A stretch of 6,297 nt of DNA, from NCBI GenBank assembly GCA_019417145.1, contig DXVY01000102.1:1-6297 (forward strand), written 5' to 3'. The stretch is from Clostridiales bacterium. GTDB lineage: Bacteria > Bacillota > Clostridia > Oscillospirales > Acutalibacteraceae. Of the stretch, positions 1 through 5,406 are shown piece after piece. Each line of letters begins with the position of its first letter. The stretch's first letter is position 1. Under the pieces are notes generated by a model. The model was given only the letters and a program-made list of their open reading frames with translations. It did not search any database and was not told where the DNA came from. The translations under genes were made by a program, and so were the position numbers.

Positions 1-1
1 G

Positions 2-1276
2 GGTATGGGCAAGCTGCCGAGAGATGTTATGTATACCGATAGCGACCCAAGCCAGGTGGTCCATGTGATCCCCTGCGCCTGCGAGGGCTGTCCCATTTCG
101 GAGATAACCGTGACCCAGAACTGCCGGGGGTGCCTGGCCAAGAAGTGCGTGAAGGCCTGTCCTTTCGGAGCCATTACCACCGGCCGGGACGGAGCGGTTA
201 TCGACCATGAGAAGTGCCGCAAGTGCGGCAAATGTGTGGCCGCCTGCCCCTATCACGCCATTGTGGACGTGGAACGGCCCTGTAAGGTAAGCTGTCCGGT
301 AAACGCCATCAGCATGGATGAGAACGATATCGCCACCATCGATCCGGCCAAGTGTATCAACTGCGGGGCCTGTGTGACGGGGTGTCCCTTTGGGGCCATA
401 TCCGATGTGTCCATGATGACCAACGTCATCGACCAGCTAAAGAATGAGGAAAAACATGTCATCGCCATGGTGGCCCCCTCCATTGAGGGCCAGTTTGGCA
501 CGTTTGGGCTCCCGGCCATTAAGGCCGCCATTCGGAAGCTGGGCTTCGCCGAGGTGGTAGAGGTGGCGTTGGGCGCGGATATGGTGGCGTATAATGAGGC
601 CAAGGAACTTAAGGAGCATATGGACGAGGGCGTCCCCATGACCTCTTCCTGCTGTCCGGCCTTTGTCAGCGCCATTGCCAAGCATTATCCTACCCTGCTG
701 CCCAACGTGTCCACCACCGTGTCGCCCATGATGGCCATCAACCGGCTGGTCAAGGCGGAGAATCCGGAGGCGGTGACGGTGTTTATCGGTCCCTGCATCG
801 CCAAGAAAAACGAGGTTATGGCCCACTATATGGGCGAGCTGGATTACGCGTTGACCTTTGAGGAACTGAACGCCATGTTTGCAGCCTTGGATATAGAGGT
901 TACCGAGGTGGACGACGCGGCCGACGACGCAACCCGCTACGGCAAGGGCTTTGCCATGTCGGGAGGCGTGACCGCCGCCGTGGCCAAGGTGCTGGAGGAG
1001 ATGGAGTGCCGGGAGGCCGACACGGTGCAGTGCAATGGCGCCGAGGAGGTCAAGAAGGCCCTTTTGCAGCTCAAGGCCGGCAGGTTGAAGGTGGACTTCA
1101 TCGAGGGCATGATGTGCAGTGGGGGCTGCATGGGCGGCCCTGCCAATCTCACCGAGTATATCAAGTCCCGCCGGGTGTTCGAGAAGAAGCGGGACGCCAA
1201 CGGAAAGGAAAATGTGGGCGAAACGGTTCGCGCGGCCGGGGCCGATACCATCGATGTGCATCGGCACGATAAGTAG
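2..1276 (+). CDS. Monomeric [FeFe] hydrogenase with ferredoxin-type domains, group-B-like (5' end outside window)
   Basis: Catalyses reversible proton reduction to H2 at an H-cluster, with electrons passed through [4Fe-4S] clusters; presumably cytoplasmic and ferredoxin-linked. Numbering from the first visible Met (base 5), ferredoxin-type Cys sets are C40/C43/C48/C52, C71/C74/C77/C81 and C117/C120/C123/C127, with extra cysteines at C24, C26, C29, C93 and C97 that could hold a further cluster. The three H-cluster motifs are present: SSCCPAF (214-220), GPCIAKK (262-268) and EGMMCSGGC (367-375). C217, C264, C371 and C375 are the expected cluster ligands and C216 the proton-transfer Cys. GPC in motif 2, CCPAF in motif 1 and the -VHRH- tail resemble group B (CpIII-like) enzymes rather than classical group A. 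The frame is open to the left edge and group B proteins normally carry some 60-80 further N-terminal residues, so the ATG at 5 is probably internal. No maturation genes (hydE/F/G) are visible. Product confident; subgroup inferred. Confidence 0.9.
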   Translation, partial: GMGKLPRDVMYTDSDPSQVVHVIPCACEGCPISEITVTQNCRGCLAKKCVKACPFGAITTGRDGAVIDHEKCRKCGKCVAACPYHAIVDVERPCKVSCPVNAISMDENDIATIDPAKCINCGACVTGCPFGAISDVSMMTNVIDQLKNEEKHVIAMVAPSIEGQFGTFGLPAIKAAIRKLGFAEVVEVALGADMVAYNEAKELKEHMDEGVPMTSSCCPAFVSAIAKHYPTLLPNVSTTVSPMMAINRLVKAENPEAVTVFIGPCIAKKNEVMAHYMGELDYALTFEELNAMFAALDIEVTEVDDAADDATRYGKGFAMSGGVTAAVAKVLEEMECREADTVQCNGAEEVKKALLQLKAGRLKVDFIEGMMCSGGCMGGPANLTEYIKSRRVFEKKRDANGKENVGETVRAAGADTIDVHRHDK

Positions 1277-1292
1277 ATTGTTTTGTCCTTTT

Positions 1293-1327
1293 AAGCAGGG
1301 CTGCGCAGGCATCCCTGCTTTTTTCTT
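1293..1327 (+). terminator. Intrinsic terminator after the hydrogenase gene
   Basis: AAGCAGGG (1293-1300) pairs perfectly with CCCTGCTT (1313-1320). Inside, after one mismatch, TGC (1302-1304) pairs with GCA (1309-1311) around a GCAG loop. A T-rich run (TTTTCTT) follows at once. It lies 16 bases past the hydrogenase stop codon and separates that transcript from the next gene. Confidence 0.85.
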
Positions 1328-1420
1328 AACCATTGCAAAGGGCTGCCGCGGCTTAGGGACCTATCCTGTAAAAAGCCGAGGGGCACGGAGGGATGGCAGG
1401 AGGGCAAAGCCAGAGGCAAG

Positions 1421-1430
1421 AGAGAGGGGG
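1421..1430 (+). promoter_or_regulatory. Ribosome binding site fixing the GNAT start
   Basis: The purine run AGAGAGGGGG sits 6 bases before the ATG at 1437. The frame stays open upstream to 1119, inside the hydrogenase gene and through its terminator, so this site decides the start: the protein begins MLLETERLILR, the usual beginning of RimJ/RimL-type acetyltransferases. Confidence 0.75.
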
Positions 1431-1436
1431 ACGTAT

Positions 1437-2366
1437 ATGCTACTGGAAACCGAACGTCTGATCCTGCGCCTGTGGGAGGAAGAGGATGCGGAAGAATTGT
1501 ACCGGTACGCCAAGGACGACCGGATCGGCCCCATCGCCGGCTGGCCGCCCCACACCAGCGTGGAAAATAGTCTGGCCATTATACGCACCGTCTTGTCGGA
1601 ACCGGAAACCTACGCGGTTGTTCTGAAAAGCACAGGCAAACCGGTGGGTAGCGCCGGCATCATGTTTGCTCCCAAAGGCAGCGCGCCGATGGGGGAGAGG
1701 GAAGCGGAGATTGGCTATTGGATCGGCGTGCCATACTGGGGGCGGGGGCTGATCCCGGAGGCGGTCCGACGGCTACAGCGGCGCTGCTTTGCAGATCTGG
1801 GCTGCGTCGCCGTGTGGTGCGGTTATTATGACGGCAATGAGAAGTCGAAACGGGTACAGGAAAAATGCGGGTTCCGGTATCATCACACAGAAAAGGAGAA
1901 GCCCTCTCCCATGGGGGATCTGCGTACAGAGCATTTCACCCGGATGACGCGGGCGGAATTTATGGAAAGGAGCGTAGCTATGAACGACCTGGGACCGGAG
2001 GAAATGATGTTTTTCAATGGGCATCCCGGCGCGCTTCCGGTATATGCCGCGTTTGCGAAACAGATAGCCGCTATGTATGGGGATGTGAACATTAGGGTGC
2101 AAAAGACCCAGATTACCTTTTCCAATCGTTATGTATTCGCCTGCGTTTCTTTCGCGAGGGTAAAGAAAAAAGCGGAGTTGCCGGCGGATTATATTGTGAT
2201 AACCCTTGGCCTTCCGGAACCGCTTGACTCTGATAGGATTGCGGTTAAAACAGAGCCCTATCCGGGAAGATGGACCCACCACATAGTGGTTTCCACAGAG
2301 GAGGAGCTGGACGATGAACTTTTCTCATGGGTGGCGCAGGCTTACGATTTTGCCAAACGAAAATAG
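1437..2366 (+). CDS. GNAT acetyltransferase fused to a C-terminal DUF5655 domain
   Basis: A 309-residue protein of two parts. Residues 1 to about 178 form a RimJ/RimL-type GNAT N-acetyltransferase (acetyl-CoA to an unknown amine or protein N-terminus). It starts TERLILR, has the acetyl-CoA-binding motif A around YWGRGLIPEA (100-109) and motif B as NEKSKRVQEKCGF (134-146). This part has the full length of stand-alone relatives, which end just after a TRAEF-like segment (171-175 here). Residues 182-309 match DUF5655, with QKTQITFSNR (222-231), PYPGRWTHH (274-282) and a YDFAK ending; its function is unknown and it is usually a separate small protein. Met182 is the ATG at 1980, preceded by its own good ribosome binding site, so the downstream domain may also be made alone. 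The family assignments are from recognition; the fusion is directly visible as one open frame. It could be a real fusion, a recent fusion by indel, or a sequencing error at the junction. Confidence 0.85.
   Translation: MLLETERLILRLWEEEDAEELYRYAKDDRIGPIAGWPPHTSVENSLAIIRTVLSEPETYAVVLKSTGKPVGSAGIMFAPKGSAPMGEREAEIGYWIGVPYWGRGLIPEAVRRLQRRCFADLGCVAVWCGYYDGNEKSKRVQEKCGFRYHHTEKEKPSPMGDLRTEHFTRMTRAEFMERSVAMNDLGPEEMMFFNGHPGALPVYAAFAKQIAAMYGDVNIRVQKTQITFSNRYVFACVSFARVKKKAELPADYIVITLGLPEPLDSDRIAVKTEPYPGRWTHHIVVSTEEELDDELFSWVAQAYDFAKRK
1966..1982 (+). promoter_or_regulatory. Internal ribosome binding site and in-frame ATG at the GNAT/DUF5655 junction
   Basis: AAAGGAG (1966-1972) is followed after 7 bases by ATG (1980-1982), in frame with the surrounding gene. 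A TAG at 1975-1977, just before the ATG, lies in the next reading frame. This is the usual look of a stop/start junction between two tightly packed genes, and it would let the DUF5655 part be translated as a separate 128-residue protein. Confidence 0.6.
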
Positions 2367-2398
2367 CGTCTTAGCAAAAACCAGGAGGATAAGGCATT

Positions 2399-2752
2399 AT
2401 GAAAAAGTGGTATGATGAGGAATACGAATTTGAGATTGAGGTAACGGGATTTCTCCGTGGCGACCATACGGAACGGTATTGCCGAAACGGCGAGGAAATC
2501 GGAGACAAGTATACCTGCACCTACGGCTGCCCTGTGAATAGGGACGGGCAGGGCATCTGCTCCAAGGTTATGATGATCATGTTCCCTGTGATGGAGGCCG
2601 TCAGAAGCGGCGGGGATCTGGAGAACATCGGCGGCAGTAGCCAATACAGCAAGGATATTGTATGTCCGGATGGCTGCGTCATGTTCAGGCTGACGGCAAA
2701 GAAGCGCGGAAAGGAAAATTTTTATAGGGGAAAGTTTTTGGAATCGGTTTGA
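2399..2752 (+). CDS. Small Cys-rich protein, TIGR04076-like
   Basis: A 117-residue soluble protein with no signal peptide or membrane segment. The overall pattern resembles the TIGR04076 family of unknown function: an N-terminal beta-type stretch, a Cys-rich middle (C40, C44, C54), a hydrophobic helix with a following SGGD turn (VMEAVRSGGD, 65-74), then CPDGCVMFRL (89-98). C28, C40, C44, C54, C89 and C93 could bind a metal or form disulfides, which is inference. The start is set by AGGAGG (2383-2388), 10 bases before the ATG. It begins 32 bases after the GNAT-DUF5655 stop with no terminator between, so co-transcription is likely. The assignment rests on recalled family appearance and is moderate; that it is a real gene is much firmer. 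Confidence 0.75.
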   Translation: MKKWYDEEYEFEIEVTGFLRGDHTERYCRNGEEIGDKYTCTYGCPVNRDGQGICSKVMMIMFPVMEAVRSGGDLENIGGSSQYSKDIVCPDGCVMFRLTAKKRGKENFYRGKFLESV

Positions 2753-2824
2753 GGCCGGCATTTGTAAAGCAAAACCGTCATAGAAAGCGGGCATTTGGGC
2801 AGTGAGCCTTAAGGGGGTGGTGCT

Positions 2825-3142
2825 ATGTTGTCCAGTAAAGAATTTGTGGAATATGCGGCCGAGCAGTTGCGGGATGCGGGGACCATTACGTACCGCAGCA
2901 TGTTCGGAGAATACGGGTGGTACTGCAACGGGAAGTTCTTAGGCGTCATATGCGACGATCAGCTCTTTGTAAAAATAACGGCGGAGGCACAACGGATTTT
3001 CCCCGCCCTTCCCAAAGCGCCGCCCTATGAAGGGGCTAAGGCGTATTTTCTCATTGAGGATATCGACAATCGGGAGCTTCTCACGGAACTGACGAGGGTT
3101 ACTTTTGCAGCGCTGCCGGAACCCAAGAAGAGGAAAAGATAA
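2825..3142 (+). CDS. TfoX N-terminal-domain protein (TfoX/Sxy family, short form)
   Basis: A 105-residue protein made of the TfoX/Sxy N-terminal domain only. Visible hallmarks are RSMFGEYGWY (24-33), DDQLFVK (44-50), PPYEGAKAYF (66-75) and a basic Lys/Arg-rich tail (101-105). Full-length TfoX/Sxy in gammaproteobacteria regulates competence and has a second, C-terminal domain. Short versions like this are common in Bacillota and their role is not known, so no competence function should be read into it. The start is supported by AAGGGGGTGG (2811-2820), close to the ATG. It lies 72 bases after the preceding gene, in the same direction and with no clear terminator between, so it is probably part of the same transcript. 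Confidence 0.85.
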   Translation: MLSSKEFVEYAAEQLRDAGTITYRSMFGEYGWYCNGKFLGVICDDQLFVKITAEAQRIFPALPKAPPYEGAKAYFLIEDIDNRELLTELTRVTFAALPEPKKRKR

Positions 3143-3153
3143 AAGGAGGGCGT

Positions 3154-3294
3154 TTGATTATTAAAAGTGCTGGCAACCAAATATGCCCGCCGTCCCAAGA
3201 GCCGCGGTTCATCGAAATTCCCGCCATGCATATCCTGACGGTGTGCGCCACGCGGGGACAGGGAATGGAATGGCAGTGCCCCCGCAACCCATGA
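3154..3294 (+). pseudogene. Possible decayed 5' fragment of a GyrI-like protein gene
   Basis: GGAGGG (3145-3150) is followed by a TTG codon (3154) opening a 46-codon frame that stops at 3292. It contains EPRFIEIPAMHILTV (17-31), which resembles the conserved opening of GyrI-like small-molecule-binding proteins (P-x-I-x-V-P-x-M-x-F-I-x-V). Such proteins are about 150-220 residues and nothing of the rest is seen. In the next frame, bases 3179-3190 read KYAR just where relatives have a Y-A-P segment, which suggests a frameshift near 3190. The reading is tentative; it could also be a chance or functional small ORF. It starts 11 bases after the TfoX-type gene, as an operon member would. Confidence 0.3.
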
Positions 3295-3310
3295 AAAAAC
3301 CATAAGCGTC

Positions 3311-3357
3311 AAAAGAGTGTCCGTCTGCTGCCGCAGCGGTGGACGCTCTTTTTGTAT
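3311..3357 (+). terminator. Strong intrinsic terminator ending the accessory gene run
   Basis: AAAAGAGTGTCC (3311-3322) pairs with GGACGCTCTTTT (3341-3352): 12 pairs including one G-U. The enclosed 18 bases can form a further small hairpin (CTGC with GCAG). TTTTTG and more T follow. The A-run on the left arm means it may also stop transcription from the other side. It lies 18 bases before the promoter dyad of the next operon. Confidence 0.85.
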
Positions 3358-3370
3358 TTTGTTAGGGTAT

Positions 3371-3403
3371 CCTGTTGACAGGGAAAGTCCGCTGGATTAT
3401 AAT
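3371..3403 (+). promoter_or_regulatory. Consensus sigma-A promoter with a dyad over the -35 box, driving the GPP34-MerR operon
   Basis: TTGACA (3375-3380) and TATAAT (3398-3403) are both perfect consensus hexamers, 17 bases apart, which is the optimal spacing. Transcription should begin near 3410. The -35 box lies inside the palindrome CCTGT-TG-ACAGG (3371-3382), a plausible repressor site, and the -10 box is in the palindrome TATAATTATA (3398-3407), which may be simple AT richness. Such a strong core promoter is expected to be held down by a repressor unless the genes are made at a high level. Confidence 0.85.
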
Positions 3404-3410
3404 TATATCG

Positions 3411-3438
3411 TAAGTAGTAAGTAATAAGTAGTAAGTAA
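3411..3438 (+). repeat. Four 7-bp tandem repeats in the operon leader
   Basis: TAAGTAGTAAGTAA occurs twice back to back with no mismatch (3411-3424 and 3425-3438). Finer, it is four 7-base units alternating TAAGTAG and TAAGTAA. The array begins about at the predicted transcription start and ends one base before the GGGAGG ribosome binding site. It could be an operator read by a protein on one DNA face or a slippage-prone leader; the sequence does not say which. Confidence 0.9.
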
Positions 3439-3439
3439 C

Positions 3440-3445
3440 GGGAGG
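3440..3445 (+). promoter_or_regulatory. Ribosome binding site for the GTG start of the GPP34 gene
   Basis: GGGAGG lies 7 bases before GTG at 3453. It supports this GTG as the start over the next in-frame ATG far inside the protein, and the resulting N-terminus (MDHLSLTQAYLL) is the expected beginning of the GPP34 fold. Confidence 0.75.
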
Positions 3446-3452
3446 CATCGTA

Positions 3453-4103
3453 GTGGATCATCTATCTTTAACACAGGCATACCTGCTTTGCACCTTAAAC
3501 GAAAAGGGAAGGTATTCGTCCATGGATCTGGAGAAAGGAATTTGCCTGGTTGCGGGCAGTATTCTGGAGCTTTTGATGGATGGCGTGCTCCGGCTGGATG
3601 AAAAGAGGATTTCCACCGCCCTACCGCTGCCCGCAGAAAAAGAGTATTTGCGCACCGTATATGAGCGGGTTCGGCGAAAGGAGCCGGAGAAGCTGGAATC
3701 GGTTATGGAGTACTTTTCCTTTAACTTTAGTGACAAGAATCTGTATGCCCTTCTGGGCGCTATAGGGGATTCCCTGGCGGCGGCCGGTTGCGCAGAAAAG
3801 GGGGAGGGCGGCCTGCTGAGAAAAACGCCGGTTTACCTGCCTGATGCCAAGGCCAAGGACAGGGTGATACAGCAGATGCGCGCGGAGCTGCTGGAAGACG
3901 GGGCGCTTTCTGAGGATATTGTAGCCTTGACCGCCCTGCTTCAAAAGTGCGGGGAGCTGTCCCGCTATTTTTCCGCTTATGAAAAGAAGGACCTGAAGGC
4001 GCGGCTGAAAAGCATAAAAAACAGCAGCGAAAACCAGCTTGTGACCAAAATGGTGGAATATATAGAAAACCTGTTTGCGCTGGTTATTATTGCAGCTACC
4101 TGA
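3453..4103 (+). CDS. GPP34 family protein (bacterial GOLPH3/Vps74-like)
   Basis: A 216-residue protein matching the GPP34 family. In eukaryotes GOLPH3/Vps74 binds phosphatidylinositol-4-phosphate on Golgi membranes and retains glycosyltransferases; the bacterial members have no established function. Recognisable elements in order: LSLTQAYLLCTLNEKG (4-19), CLVAGSILELLMDGVLRLDEKR (31-52), the mid-domain FSDKNLYALLGAIGDSLAAAG (92-112), RAELLEDGALSEDIVALTALL (143-163) and a hydrophobic C-terminal end (NLFALVIIAAT, 206-216) like the usual family ending. The length is normal for the bacterial form. There is no signal peptide; peripheral membrane attachment is inferred from the family. It is the first gene after the consensus promoter and repeats, and is followed 18 bases later by a MerR-type gene, so the pair is very likely one operon. 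Family call fairly sure; role unknown. Confidence 0.85.
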   Translation: MDHLSLTQAYLLCTLNEKGRYSSMDLEKGICLVAGSILELLMDGVLRLDEKRISTALPLPAEKEYLRTVYERVRRKEPEKLESVMEYFSFNFSDKNLYALLGAIGDSLAAAGCAEKGEGGLLRKTPVYLPDAKAKDRVIQQMRAELLEDGALSEDIVALTALLQKCGELSRYFSAYEKKDLKARLKSIKNSSENQLVTKMVEYIENLFALVIIAAT

Positions 4104-4121
4104 TGAAAGAGGGCGCGCATC

Positions 4122-4409
4122 ATGTCGAGGCAGAGAAGCATGGAATCCATCCTGGATTCCGAATACGTGACCATTGGGGAGCTGGTGCGCCTGACCGAGA
4201 CCCGGTATAGCACCCTGAAATTCTATACGGAGGAGGGTTTCCTCCCCTATGAGCAGGAGGAGCAAAAGCTGACACGGCGATATCCCAGGGAAAAAACGGT
4301 GGAGCGCATTGCTTATATCAAGTCCCTGCGGAATACAGGGAAAACCATTCCCCAGATCAAAGAGATATTACGCAAAGAGGATTGTGATGCAATCCATCAG
4401 CGGCCCTGA
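4122..4409 (+). CDS. Small MerR-type helix-turn-helix regulator
   Basis: A 95-residue protein with a MerR-like winged helix-turn-helix at about residues 15-84: YVTIGELVRLT (15-25) is the first helix pair, RYSTLKFYTEEGFLP (28-42) the recognition helix and wing entry, RRYPREKTVERIAYIKSLRNTGKTI (52-76) and IPQIKEIL (76-83) the second half. It stops soon after the DNA-binding domain, so the long dimerisation coiled coil and effector domain of classical MerR activators are absent. It may dimerise otherwise or act as a simple repressor. The ribosome binding site AAAGAGGG (4106-4113) is 8 bases before the ATG, and the gene follows the GPP34 gene by 18 bases. The natural guess is that it controls the operon's own promoter, where a dyad and tandem repeats are found; this is inference. 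The consensus 17-bp promoter spacing is not the stretched 19-bp type that classical MerR proteins activate. Confidence 0.85.
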   Translation: MSRQRSMESILDSEYVTIGELVRLTETRYSTLKFYTEEGFLPYEQEEQKLTRRYPREKTVERIAYIKSLRNTGKTIPQIKEILRKEDCDAIHQRP

Positions 4410-4430
4410 CCCGTCGCCCCTGTCCTTCAA

Positions 4431-4590
4431 CGGCGGGTAAGAACTGCGGCTTGCGCACCGGACCGTGCCGGTCGTTTTGTAACCCGGGATGGAGAACCCG
4501 GCGCGCCTGCGCAAGAGAACAAAAATCAATCGAGCCGCCGGGAGAGATCTTCCACCATTATCGAGACCGGCCTGCGGGCCATAAGATGAC
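4431..4590 (+). ncRNA. Candidate structured RNA in the gap after the MerR-type gene
   Basis: No convincing gene lies in 4410-4677. Instead complementary segments are nested: CGGCGG (4431-4436) with CCGCCG (4535-4540); inside it CTTGCGCA (4450-4457) with TGCGCAAG (4508-4515), 8 perfect pairs; inside that two hairpins, GACCG/CGGTC (4461-4473) and CCGGG/CCCGG (4484-4501). A third element follows: ATCTT (4547-4551) with AAGAT (4583-4587) around GGCC-TGCG-GGCC (4569-4580). A terminator hairpin ends the unit at 4644. No promoter is seen, so it may be the 3' part of the GPP34-MerR transcript. The size and clostridial context make the raiA RNA motif the first known family to test, but this is only a guess. 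Pairing was found by eye without an energy calculation, in GC-rich sequence where short matches arise easily. Confidence 0.45.
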
Positions 4591-4614
4591 AAATTGATGG
4601 CAAACCCATAAGAG

Positions 4615-4648
4615 GCAAAACCTCCGGCTAACCGGAGGTTTTGCATTG
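4615..4648. terminator. Bidirectional intrinsic terminator between convergent units
   Basis: GCAAAACCTCCGG (4615-4627) and CCGGAGGTTTTGC (4632-4644) form a perfect 13-bp stem with a CTAA loop. The arms carry AAAA and TTTT, so each strand ends in a T tract. It lies between the plus-strand GPP34-MerR unit and the minus-strand metallopeptidase gene, whose stop codon is 33 bases away, and probably serves both. Confidence 0.9.
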
Positions 4649-4677
4649 GTTGGATAGCCGGATGGATTACCGGCAAA

Positions 4678-5406
4678 TCATAAAGAAGCAGGGAAGGGGC
4701 TATTTTCCAAATAGTCTAATGTTTGTCGGTTTAATTCTTCTTTGATAACCGACCAATTGGGCAAAAATCGATCCATATACATCCGGAACGCCTCATTATG
4801 CTTGCGTTCCAGTAAATGAACGAGTTCATGCGTAATAACATAAGCTAAACATTGCGGGGACTTCTTAGCCAATTGAAGATTTAGCCAAATTCTCTTTTTT
4901 TCTATATTGCAGGTTCCCCATTTTGTTCTCATATTCTTAATTTTCCACTCATTGCAGTGGACACCCACAATTTTTTCGCACTTTTCCAAAACCGCGGGTA
5001 TTTTTTGCCGCAGTTGCTCCCTATACCATTTGTTTAAAATGTTTTCTCTCTGCAGCGGCGTACTTTCTTTTCGGACTTGTAAGATTAAATTCCCCCCTGC
5101 CATTCTGACTGTATTCCGCACATTGGAGTATTGAACGTCCAAGCGATACCGCCGGCCCCAAACATAGTAACTCTCGCCGGTGACATACCGCCTCTTTGTC
5201 TGCCTCGCCTGCTGCTCAAAGCTCTGCCTTTGTTTTTTTATCCAGGCAATCCTGGATATTGCAAACATCCGGATTGTATCATCGCTTGTAGAATTTGGAG
5301 CGGTAATCTGCACCTTTCCGTCAGGCGGCAAAACACGTATATACATGTTTTTTATGTTCTTTTTTGTAACAGCGATATCTATATTTCCAATTTTCATCTC
5401 ATCCAC
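4678..5406 (-). CDS. YgjP/DUF45-type zinc metallopeptidase linked to a type I restriction locus
   Basis: A 242-residue protein of the YgjP-like (DUF45, COG1451, SprT/M48-like) metallopeptidase family. Zinc motif HELVH at 193-197 (H193, H197, catalytic E194) is followed by H203 in ERKHNEAF, and the family's WGTC signature is at 164-167. The N-terminal part (about 20-110) is beta-rich as usual, the length is typical, and there is no signal peptide. Substrates are unknown; the family is often found beside type I restriction genes. The GTG start at 5406-5404 shares one base with the upstream TAG stop (TAGTG), suggesting translational coupling; AAAGGAG at 5427-5421 lies 14 bases ahead, rather far, and the ATG at 5397 (protein starting MKIGNID) is an alternative start. 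Base composition is AT-richer than the left half: 21 of 60 bases are G/C at 4861-4920 against 34 of 60 at 661-720. Confidence 0.88.
   Translation of the reverse strand: MDEMKIGNIDIAVTKKNIKNMYIRVLPPDGKVQITAPNSTSDDTIRMFAISRIAWIKKQRQSFEQQARQTKRRYVTGESYYVWGRRYRLDVQYSNVRNTVRMAGGNLILQVRKESTPLQRENILNKWYREQLRQKIPAVLEKCEKIVGVHCNEWKIKNMRTKWGTCNIEKKRIWLNLQLAKKSPQCLAYVITHELVHLLERKHNEAFRMYMDRFLPNWSVIKEELNRQTLDYLENSPFPASL

Noticed and set aside
437..1333. Long minus-strand open frame (298 codons) opposite the hydrogenase gene
   Set aside because: It is a His/Gly/Leu-rich shadow of the GC-rich hydrogenase codons, matches no family I know, and overlaps a gene with clear catalytic motifs.
1119..1436. Upstream extension of the GNAT frame
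   Set aside because: It runs through the hydrogenase end and its terminator; the ribosome binding site and the family N-terminus both point to ATG 1437.
3375..3403. Classical MerR-activated promoter
   Set aside because: Those promoters have a stretched spacer of about 19 bp; here it is the optimal 17 bp with perfect boxes, so activation by DNA untwisting is not expected.
3411..3438. CRISPR-like or insertion-sequence repeat
   Set aside because: The units are only 7 bp, directly adjacent and without spacers, inverted ends or a transposase nearby.
4122..4409. MerR-type gene as a truncated pseudogene
   Set aside because: The DNA-binding domain is complete, with its own ribosome binding site and operon position; short MerR-like proteins of this kind exist, so shortness alone does not show decay.
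4431..4540. Bacterial small SRP RNA, suggested by a TGTAACCCG stretch
   Set aside because: The SRP hairpin signature (GGTC with GGAAGGAAGCAGC-type bulge) is absent and the stem order does not fit.
4368..4676. Minus-strand 102-codon frame across the gap
   Set aside because: No recognisable domain or good ribosome binding site; it crosses the terminator hairpin and the end of the MerR-type gene, and the nested pairing explains the region better.
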